DNA of 64,000 nt, taken from the NCBI GenBank assembly GCA_965215475.1, contig OZ244061.1, positions 2,108,001 to 2,172,000 on the forward strand, given 5' to 3'. The notes under the pieces are model-generated. The model made no database searches and was not told the origin of the DNA. It was given only the letters and a program-made list of their open reading frames with translations. Source of the DNA: Bin80 sp965215475. Lineage in GTDB: Bacteria; Bacteroidota; Rhodothermia; Rhodothermales; Bin80. Positions within the stretch are counted from its first letter, which is position 1, and every line of letters starts with the position of its first letter. Of the stretch, positions 37,676 through 45,055 are shown in pieces. Both the position numbers and the translations under genes were made by a program.

Positions 37676-40162
37676 ATGCTTCTTTCTATACTGGTTTTTT
37701 CGATAGTTTTGCTAAATCCTTCCCTGTCGGGGGTCGTCCAGTCGTCGACGGGAGAGCCCCTAGAGGGGGCAACGGTTCAACTCTTCTTTGAAGATTCTGC
37801 CATTCCGAGCTATTCCACGGTAACCGATCAGAGTGGGAGTTTTGAATTGGAGGTGATTCCTGGAGCGTATACTGTGGAGGTTCGCTTTCTTGGTTATACA
37901 ACACTGCGTGAACCTCTTGAGGTGAATGCTGCCGCAGAGAAGACGTTTGTTCTTGAGGAGCGACTTCTTTATGGAGGAGAGGTCGTCGCGGAAGCTCGCC
38001 GTGCACGGGAACAACTAACTCCGCTCACCCACAGCAATATCACGGCCCGAGAACTTGCTGTATTACCTTCTATGCAGGATCTGCCTGCTACACTGGCTCG
38101 CTCAGTTTCCATCACGCACTACAGTGAGAATGGAAATGACCTGGGCTATTCCTATCTGAGATTGCGAGGATTCGGGCAGCGACGTGTGGCGGTTTCTATC
38201 AATGGGATTCCGCAGAATGATCCCGAAGAACACAATGTATTCTGGATCAACTTCTTTGATCTGCAGGGTTCGATACAGGATATTCAGGTGCAGCGTGGAG
38301 CTGGGGCTGCCGCCTATGGTTCCACGGGAATCGGTGGTGCCATCAATATTGTTACAGATCCATATCGCCCGACCACCGATGTCCGACTAGAAACAGGATA
38401 CGGCACGTATAATACGCAGCGCTATACCTTTCAGGCGAATACGGGTCTTTTGGGGGGGCGCTATGCGGCATATGCACGAGTCAGTCGACTGACATCGGAT
38501 GGCTACCGGGATTGGTCATGGTCAGAATTTTGGAGATATTTTGTTGGAATCCGCCGCTACGGAGAGCGGCATACATTCACCTTGCAATCCTACGGTGGTC
38601 CACAGAAAGATGGGTTAGCGTATGTTGGAATTCCAAAAGCGGCGAACACTCAAACCGTGGATGATGGGTTTGGGGGGACTATAGACCGGCGCTATAATTT
38701 CAGTCAGTTGACCGAGGATGTTGAGCGGTTTCATCAACCTCATGTCGAACTTCTTCATACCTTTTTTCCGAGCCCGAGCCAAACGTTTGAGCAAGCGCTC
38801 TTTTGGATCAGGGGGATTGGAGAGTTTGATTTTGGCGGGACGTTTCGGAGTGCAGATTATTTACGCCTTCCCGCGCAGTGGAGAGGGCTGGATCAGGCGC
38901 AGCGACAGGAACCCCTGTTCATTAGCGCCCCGGATGCTACAGTGCTGTTTCGTGCGACCCTGGATCAGTGGCAAACGGGTTGGATCCCTCGCTACCAAAT
39001 CGTTCGCCCCGGTTCAGAAACCACCTTCGGAGGAGAGCTGCGCTTACACCGCTCTCTGCGTTGGGGGCGCGTTGAAGAGGGCACGGGGCTTCCCACGGAA
39101 GTCGTTGGAGCAGAGAAGGATTATCGGGTCTACAGTGTACGAGGTGAAAAGGTAGTGACCTCTCTCTACGCAAGTCATTTGATGCGACCACACAAGCGTT
39201 TGGCAATCCAGGCAGATCTGCAGTTTACATGGAGGCAGTACAGGCTTTTTGAGGAGCAGTTTTTTGGAAATTCGTTTCGTGTCCCCTATTTGTTTGCAAA
39301 TCCGCGGGTAGGAGTAACTCTGAATCCGGAGCAGCCGCTCAGTGCCTATGTGAGTATTTCCTACGCGAATCGTGAGCCGCGAATGAAATCGTTGTATGAT
39401 GGAGAGGAAGCCGGCGCTGGTTTCGTGCCCCAGTTTGAAAGGAATTCAGATGGGAGTTTTGATTACGATAATCCGATTGTGAAGCCCGAGCGACTGACCG
39501 ATCTTGAGATCGGAGGGCAGTTCGAAAGCCAAGCTCTACGACTTCGTATGTCGGCTTATTGGATGGATTTCAGAGATGAAATTGTACCTAGTGGCGGGCT
39601 GGATCAGTTTGGAGTTCCCCGAACAGGAAATGCAGATCGCACCCGGCACATGGGGATTGAATTGGAAGCGGCGGCCCGAATCCTGCCAGGGTTGAATGCA
39701 TTCGCCAATGCGACCTTTAGTCGGAACCGCATCGTAGAGTTTATTGAATACGTGACCTTGCCAGATTTTTCGATTGCACCGATGGATCGAGCGGGCAATC
39801 CGATTGCGGGTTTCCCCGCACGCAGCGGAAATTTGGGGGTGACGTATGAATATGGAGGGCTCACATTTCGGGCGGACACGCGTCTGGCAGGAGTGCAGTA
39901 CGTGGACAATGGTGGTGGAAGCACCGCTGATGGTACTGAGCAAGACAATCTGAAGGTAGATCCTTATGCGCTGGTGTCAACGACCGTGCAATGGGAGTTC
40001 AGCGATCGGTCTGTGCTGAGTGGACTGATGCTTTCACTTGATGTGAACAATGTCCTGGATTCAAAAGTACTTCTGTATGGAAACGCGGGATTTGGAGATT
40101 CGCAGTTCTTTCCAGCGGCAACCCGCCATATTTTTTTGAGGGCACAGTATAAATTATGGTAG
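37676..40162 (+). CDS. TonB-dependent outer-membrane receptor, probably for thiamine
   Basis: The 828-residue protein has a short signal-like start (MLLSILVFSIVLLNPSLS), an N-terminal carboxypeptidase-like beta-sandwich (SGVVQSSTGEPLEGATVQLFFEDS...YTVEVRFLGYTTLREPLEV, about 18-95), a plug domain (LPATLARSVSITHYSENGNDLGYSYLRLRGFGQRRVAVSINGIPQNDPEEHNVFWINFFDL...GAGAAAYGSTGIGGAINIVT, about 130-235) and a large beta-barrel ending in HIFLRAQYKLW with terminal aromatic residue. The TPP riboswitch upstream points to thiamine or its phosphates as substrate, as described for riboswitch-controlled TonB receptors in Bacteroidetes. A terminator follows. Confidence 0.88.
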   Translation: MLLSILVFSIVLLNPSLSGVVQSSTGEPLEGATVQLFFEDSAIPSYSTVTDQSGSFELEVIPGAYTVEVRFLGYTTLREPLEVNAAAEKTFVLEERLLYGGEVVAEARRAREQLTPLTHSNITARELAVLPSMQDLPATLARSVSITHYSENGNDLGYSYLRLRGFGQRRVAVSINGIPQNDPEEHNVFWINFFDLQGSIQDIQVQRGAGAAAYGSTGIGGAINIVTDPYRPTTDVRLETGYGTYNTQRYTFQANTGLLGGRYAAYARVSRLTSDGYRDWSWSEFWRYFVGIRRYGERHTFTLQSYGGPQKDGLAYVGIPKAANTQTVDDGFGGTIDRRYNFSQLTEDVERFHQPHVELLHTFFPSPSQTFEQALFWIRGIGEFDFGGTFRSADYLRLPAQWRGLDQAQRQEPLFISAPDATVLFRATLDQWQTGWIPRYQIVRPGSETTFGGELRLHRSLRWGRVEEGTGLPTEVVGAEKDYRVYSVRGEKVVTSLYASHLMRPHKRLAIQADLQFTWRQYRLFEEQFFGNSFRVPYLFANPRVGVTLNPEQPLSAYVSISYANREPRMKSLYDGEEAGAGFVPQFERNSDGSFDYDNPIVKPERLTDLEIGGQFESQALRLRMSAYWMDFRDEIVPSGGLDQFGVPRTGNADRTRHMGIELEAAARILPGLNAFANATFSRNRIVEFIEYVTLPDFSIAPMDRAGNPIAGFPARSGNLGVTYEYGGLTFRADTRLAGVQYVDNGGGSTADGTEQDNLKVDPYALVSTTVQWEFSDRSVLSGLMLSLDVNNVLDSKVLLYGNAGFGDSQFFPAATRHIFLRAQYKLW

Positions 40163-40256
40163 CCGACGGGCCGAAACAGACGGAGATCGTATCTGATGGT
40201 AGTTTTGGGCATGGCTGTGTCTGAGAAACAAACTCACACGAACCGAAAATACAGGT

Positions 40257-40300
40257 AAAACGCAAATCCTCAAAATAGGCCCTCACCGGGTGCGTTTTTT
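40257..40300 (+). terminator. Rho-independent terminator after the TonB receptor
   Basis: AAAACGCA (40257-40264) pairs with TGCGTTTT (40291-40298), enclosing GGCCCTCACCGGG, and is followed by a T-run. It lies 95 bp after the receptor stop, so the TPP-regulated unit is probably a single gene. Confidence 0.65.
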
Positions 40301-40392
40301 CATCTCATTTTACAGGAGACGGCTGGTTGACAATGTTTTCAACGGATTGGCAGCTCAAGATTTTCGAGGCTCCCTCTGGAATTCACCACGTC

Positions 40393-41637
40393 TCATGGCA
40401 GCAGGTGTGGTGTCCATAGACGTACCTTGAATCGATCCTCTTCCTCAATGAGATCTGGAACTGTTCCATTGTGCTCCAGCATGGACTGGAATATTCGATT
40501 CCGAACCCCCATGCCATAATGATCTACATAACGATAGCTTCGGAGGATTTCTTTGATAAGCCCGTTCCGCGTCACTCTGACAATACCCTCTTTCATTTTT
40601 TCCACAGTCACTCCATTGGGAAGGGGGCCAGGAGAAATGATCTCCAGTCGATCTTCATACATTGATAGTTCTATGTCAGTACCTTCGCGTCCATAGTCGC
40701 GATGAGTCACGGCATTTACGATTGCTTCGCGGACTGCATCAATCGGGAGTGCTTTTTTGAGATGCCTTCGACCTCCTTCAAGCCAAGCAATGCTGGCCAT
40801 GTTTCGTTTTACAAAATCTACCGACCGATCAATTACCCCGCTGTCAGTGATAGAGCGATTTTTTGAAAATAATGACACCAATGGCCCGCAAATCCGCTCC
40901 TCGTCAGTGACATTATAATCTTTCTCAGTACCAGGGAATGCCACTGCCATCACTCCTGCTTGAGGCAACCGACGATTGGGATTTTTACCGAAAAGTAACA
41001 GCCCCGCAACGGTTGTACAAATCTTGTCATCTATTTTTGCGAGCAAGTCAGAATTAAGCAAAATTCTTTGCCATTCTTGTGTTTCTAGGTCAGGCGAAAT
41101 CGGTCGTTCAAGAATCATCCGAAAGTAGTTCTCAATTCGATCTATATCTAAATCATCCAGTCCCATATCTGAGACGAATTTGGTTTCGTAGTTGACCAAT
41201 CCAGCGGATTGATAGAGCCGACCCTCTTCTTCACGGGTTGCTTCCCGTGAAGTACTGCCGACACGGATATAGGTGACCCAGGAACTACCCTTCTTAGCCT
41301 TGTATGGCTTGTATGGACTATTGGAATTGAGTTTAATGACTCCAACTAAACGTTTATCATCTATTCTCACAGATCCAAATCCAGGTATGATAGGTGGATG
41401 AATATTTTGTCGTGAAATATTCATGACCAATTCTTCCGTGGACAGACGGTCTTTGGATATCCCGGAAATTCTCCCGTCATCTTCGACCCCCAATAAAAGA
41501 AAGCCTCCTTCAAAATTCAGCAAAGCCGACATTTCCTTGCCTAATGACGCTGGATGTACATCATCTCGCTTGAATTCTACACTTGAATTTTCGCCATTGG
41601 CGATGAGTTCGAGTAGTTCAGTCTTGGTCATAATCAC
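40393..41637 (-). CDS. AlbA_2 (Schlafen-type) / HATPase_c_4 regulator-like protein
   Basis: The 414-residue protein starts with an AlbA_2 domain (ENSSVEFKRDDVHPASLGKEMSALLNFEGGFLLLGVEDDGRISGI, about 12-60), which has the 'E-EfK' and 'sAfaN--GG-iliGvedd' pattern, and ends with a GHKL-related segment (LPIDAVREAIVNAVTHRDYGREGTDIELSMYEDRLEIISPGPLPNGVTVEKMKEG and YRYVDHYGMGVRNRI). This layout is common in putative transcriptional regulators annotated as ATP-binding or RecG-like proteins. Its role is unclear; some relatives lie in defence loci. It sits at the left edge of the accessory stretch with tnpB and Fic. The start (MIMTKTEL or MTKTEL) is uncertain by two residues. Confidence 0.75.
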   Translation of the reverse strand: MIMTKTELLELIANGENSSVEFKRDDVHPASLGKEMSALLNFEGGFLLLGVEDDGRISGISKDRLSTEELVMNISRQNIHPPIIPGFGSVRIDDKRLVGVIKLNSNSPYKPYKAKKGSSWVTYIRVGSTSREATREEEGRLYQSAGLVNYETKFVSDMGLDDLDIDRIENYFRMILERPISPDLETQEWQRILLNSDLLAKIDDKICTTVAGLLLFGKNPNRRLPQAGVMAVAFPGTEKDYNVTDEERICGPLVSLFSKNRSITDSGVIDRSVDFVKRNMASIAWLEGGRRHLKKALPIDAVREAIVNAVTHRDYGREGTDIELSMYEDRLEIISPGPLPNGVTVEKMKEGIVRVTRNGLIKEILRSYRYVDHYGMGVRNRIFQSMLEHNGTVPDLIEEEDRFKVRLWTPHLLP

Positions 41638-41699
41638 ATTCTCTGTTATAGAAGGAGAAGCTAGTTTACATCCGACATTTTGAACAACAGTTCTGATGT

Positions 41700-42179
41700 C
41701 CTACCCCCGATTGAGATCGAATTGTAAAAATGTGTAACGGAACTAGATTCTTGAAGGGGAACTCCACTTATATCGGTTTGTTGCTGTTTTCCAGATAGAA
41801 GAGGAATTTACGTGTGTATTCCGGTGAATTGGAACACCTAATCCGCTCGAAGTGGGACAGTCAAGAATTTAAATCTTGCAAGAAACGAACGTGGTGCTTT
41901 GACCGTTTCCACAAGAAAGGATAAAAAAGCTGTTGACAAAGTAATTGCTAAGGGGGCTTCATATATTTTTATCCTCCGGTCAAACTAGACGATCTGAGTC
42001 TCTATTCGATGATAATAAGTCTCTCGGTAAAATGTGTGTTTGGGGGAAGGCTGGCGTTCACGGACAGCCCGAATCCGGATTGACTCGCACAATCTGTACG
42101 TAAATCTTAGAGAGTTAATGGAGAAGGCACTGGAGCACATCAATGTACCGCGGAAAAGGAGGGAGCAATGGATAATTTA
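41700..42179 (+). other. Non-coding stretch with decayed coding fragments
   Basis: No complete gene lies between the AlbA_2 start (41637) and the inverted repeat at 42180. Two short plus-strand pieces look coding: about 41869-41988 (NLARNERGALTVSTRKDKK and AVDKVIAKGASYIFILRSN, then a stop) and about 42076-42178 (RIDSHNLYVNLRELMEKALE and HINVPRKRREQW, then a stop). They lie in different frames, so they look like debris of a gene that I cannot identify. The 19-base repeat at 41814-41832 lies here as well. Confidence 0.3.
41814..41832 (+). repeat. Dispersed repeat copy 1 (GTGTATTCCGGTGAATTGG)
   Basis: This 19-mer recurs with one change at 59538-59556. After it, GGGACAGTCAA (41853-41863) also resembles GGGATAGTCAA that follows directly in copy 2, as if about 20 bases had been inserted here or lost there. 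The sequence looks like the end of an insertion element. Confidence 0.5.
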
Positions 42180-42203
42180 GGGAATTATATACGTGAGTAC
42201 CCA
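42180..42203 (+). repeat. Left 24-bp inverted repeat of the tnpB relic
   Basis: These 24 bases (GGGAATTATATACG then TGAGTACCCA) are the exact reverse complement of 43539-43562. They lie four bases beyond the tnpB stop (42208-42210, minus strand). Confidence 0.85.
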
Positions 42204-42207
42204 TCAA

Positions 42208-43439
42208 TTAGACGGCTACCTGTTGCGTATCCATTTCACGGCTCATAGGAGTCTCTAACGAGAACGCTCCTCCACGTGCAGAGGCCCCAATCCCGGAGGC
42301 CTGTAACACATTCGCAGATGCGTTGATATCTGATGGCCACATGCCACACACTTAAACTTGCTTTGCGTCTTGCGATTGTTTTTATCCACATGTCCACACT
42401 GATTACAGCGTTGACTGGTGTACTTTGGATCCACCGTGACAACCCTGCCAAACTTGTAATCGCAATAGGTATTGAACCTGCTCCATCCAGAGTTGAGAAT
42501 GACGCGGTTTAACCCTGCTTTTGCCTTCACATTGGTTCCAGGGTTCTCAGCCGTTGGACATGGTCTTGATCTTCAAGTCTTCACGCTTCAACGTATACGC
42601 CTTATTGGACAATCTACGGCTATGTTGATGTGCCGCATTCTTCCTCGCGTTGCGCTGCTGACGCTTCAATTTAGAAATCTTCTTCTGAGTATCCTTGGAT
42701 CGCCCCATTGCTGTCGGGCTAACTTACGTTGATACCTACGGATCTTGATCTCTTTATCCGTCAAATCTGGAATCGGTAGCATGCCTTGTTCCCCATCCGT
42801 AGAAGAATACGAGATGTTATAGGTGTTCAAGTCAATGCCAATCTCTTTGCCATCGTCCACCTTCTCTGGTAGATTCGTGACTTTGTAAATTACGCTCATC
42901 TTCCAGTACCGTCCGTCTTTCTTCACGGTGACTTCAATTGGCTCCCCGTCAGGGTATGGATCGCCTCCTTTGCGCCGGAACTTCATCCAACCAATCTTTT
43001 GGATGTATACATTCTCGCCGTCCATTTTGAACGCTCCTTGAATCGCGGTAAAGGAATCCTTGTGTGCGCTCCTTGAATGAAATCGGAGATGTTCTCGTTG
43101 CCCCTTGAAGAAAGCCTGCCACGCCTCTGCCTGATGCTTCAAGGCATACCGGACAATATGACATGAATACTGGTCTAGCCATTCTGTGGATTGACGCAAT
43201 TTGGTAAACCGCTTTCCCAGCGAGAAAAACGAGAGCGAAGGTTTTGTCTGGTCTGTATCTCGAACTGCGTCGTATTCTTCCTGACATTCGGCAAGAATGG
43301 CATTCCACGCAAACCGACACGCCCCCGCTAACCCGGCGAGTTTCTTTGCTTTCCCTTGCGTCCCCGGACATAGACGATACTCCACGCCCCGGTAGGAACT
43401 ACTTTTCTCGTTCTTGTTTGAAGCCTTTTGAACAGGCAT
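42208..43439 (-). pseudogene. tnpB: TnpB (IS605 OrfB/IS1341-type RNA-guided nuclease), frameshifted
   Basis: The pieces spell a complete TnpB when frames are switched. The start (MPVQKASNKNEKS...RFAWNAILAECQEEYDAV) is the helix-turn-helix N-terminus; IGIDLNTYNISYSS holds the first RuvC Asp; after a frameshift near 42700-42715 comes LSNKAYTLKREDLKIKTMSNG with the RuvC Glu; after another near 42545 ILNSGWSRFNTYCDYK and the zinc ribbon CNQCG...CVACG; after a third near 42345 DINASANVLQASGIGASARG with the last Asp, and the usual tail ETPMSREMDTQ. No TnpA is present. At least three frameshifts make it inactive unless sequencing errors are involved. A guide (omega) RNA would lie near 42180-42350. 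Confidence 0.88.
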
Positions 43440-43470
43440 GATATCAAGTGTAATTTGATGTTGTGGTAAG

Positions 43471-43501
43471 CAATAGGATAGACTGCGTATCTATCCTATT
43501 G
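43471..43501 (-). repeat. Perfect hairpin at the tnpB 5' side
   Basis: CAATAGGATAGA (43471-43482) and TCTATCCTATTG (43490-43501) form a 12-bp perfect stem around a seven-base loop. It lies 31 bp upstream of the tnpB start, inside the inverted repeats. IS200/IS605 elements carry subterminal hairpins recognised by TnpA, so this may be the left-end structure; an AGAATG/CATTCT mini-hairpin lies at 43522-43537. Confidence 0.55.
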
Positions 43502-43538
43502 TGTCTGTTATCTCTCCAAAGCAGAATGGTTTCATTCT

Positions 43539-43562
43539 TTGGGTACTCACGTATATAATTCC
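43539..43562 (-). repeat. Right 24-bp inverted repeat of the tnpB relic
   Basis: This is the exact reverse complement of 42180-42203. Together the pair bounds a 1383-bp unit that contains only tnpB and the hairpins. IS605-type elements normally lack terminal inverted repeats, so the pair is unexpected. Confidence 0.85.
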
Positions 43563-43777
43563 CATAATTTACTCCTTGATGTTCAGTGCTTGACCGGATC
43601 AGTGATTACCCTTTTTCGGCCCTCCGCACGTAACCTTTGCCACTTGATATTGAAGCACTTACTTCTTCGAGATTAGGCCCTGTACTTTGCAAGTAAGTGA
43701 AACCTAAGACGAGCTAAGAAAAGATACGTCGTATTCTTTCCTTAGATAGCACCTAAGAAAAGTTTTTTACTTATTGG

Positions 43778-44974
43778 ATGTCATTCAAAAAATTTCCACC
43801 CCGCATGGGGAAATGGATCAATGTGTCTACTTCTGGTACAAAGGTGTCAGCATATCTTCCACCTAAACTCCCGCCCGAACCACCAATTGATCTGAGGAGG
43901 CTGACCTTCAAACTAGAGCGAGCTAGTCATGCAATCGGCCGACTGGATGGGTTAGTTGATATTTTGCCAAACACTCCAGTATTTCTACATGCATACATCA
44001 AGCAAGAAGCAGTTTTATCCTCTCAGATAGAAGGCATCCCGTCATCGCTGTCCGATTTATTTCTCTTTGAGGCTGAGCGTATGCCAGATGTGACATTGGA
44101 TGATATAAAGGAAGTTTCAAACTATGTTGATGCGCTCCGACATGGCATCTCACAGATAAAGCGCGGAATTCCACTTTGCCAGCGTTTGCTACGAGAGATG
44201 CATGCGATCCTTTTGTCTTCCGGTCGAGGAAGGAACAAACAGCCTGGTGAATATCGTCGTTTTCAAAATTGGATTGGAGGGCGATATATAGAGGAGGCGC
44301 AGTATATTCCTCCCCCTCCTACATATATTCCGGATTTAATGAGTGATCTGGAAAAATTTATCCACTATGAATCTTCGGAGATCCCAGTTCTTGTTCAAGC
44401 GGGGCTCGTTCATGCTCAATTTGAATGCATCCATCCTTTCTTGGATGGAAATGGCCGTCTTGGTAGATTACTGATTACACTCCTACTCTGTGAGCGCGGC
44501 GTACTAAGGGAACCAATCCTGTATGTAAGTCTATTCTTTAATTCCCACAGGCCTGAGTATTATGAGCAATTACAACAAATTCACACACATGGGGATTGGG
44601 AGTCTTGGCTTGAATTCTTTTTAGATGGAATTTTTGAGACGTCCGAGCGTGCAACGAGAACCGCAAGAAATCTTCTGGATCTTTTTGAGGAGGATCAAAA
44701 CCATATCAAAACACTAGGCAGGCTTGCCCCGTCGGCACTCCGTGTGTACCATGCATTTCAGGAACGACCGATTCTCACCGTCTCATTGGCAGCAAGATCT
44801 ACCAACCTCTCACCTCCTACGGTACGAAAAGCCATCCAATATCTTGTACAGTTAGGCATTATCAGGGAGAATACAGGGAGAACACGGAATCAGATCTTCG
44901 TTTATGATAAATTTTTGAATATGCTGGATCAAGGAATAGCGGAGGATCAGAGTGAGGCTATTGAGGTTCCGTAA
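43778..44974 (+). CDS. Fic-family AMP transferase-like protein with C-terminal winged helix
   Basis: The 398-residue protein has the Fic motif HPFLDGNGRLGRLLI (HxFxDGNGRxxR) at about 225-240, with a preceding N-terminal helical domain; EAVLSSQIEGIPSS (about 75-88) holds the S-x-x-x-E-G inhibitory helix, making it a class II Fic that keeps itself in check. The C-terminus (LSLAARSTNLSPPTVRKAIQYLVQLGIIRENTGRTRNQIFVY-like, about 330-385) is a winged-helix domain. Such proteins transfer AMP to targets and may bind DNA. It is the right edge of the accessory stretch before purL. No antitoxin gene is adjacent, which fits self-inhibition. Confidence 0.9.
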   Translation: MSFKKFPPRMGKWINVSTSGTKVSAYLPPKLPPEPPIDLRRLTFKLERASHAIGRLDGLVDILPNTPVFLHAYIKQEAVLSSQIEGIPSSLSDLFLFEAERMPDVTLDDIKEVSNYVDALRHGISQIKRGIPLCQRLLREMHAILLSSGRGRNKQPGEYRRFQNWIGGRYIEEAQYIPPPPTYIPDLMSDLEKFIHYESSEIPVLVQAGLVHAQFECIHPFLDGNGRLGRLLITLLLCERGVLREPILYVSLFFNSHRPEYYEQLQQIHTHGDWESWLEFFLDGIFETSERATRTARNLLDLFEEDQNHIKTLGRLAPSALRVYHAFQERPILTVSLAARSTNLSPPTVRKAIQYLVQLGIIRENTGRTRNQIFVYDKFLNMLDQGIAEDQSEAIEVP

Positions 44975-45055
44975 GAAAGAAGTTCTTGTTATTTCTGCAG
45001 ATTGGACAACTTGTTACGGTAAACGGTAAAAGATGTATCAGGAAAGCAAACACGG

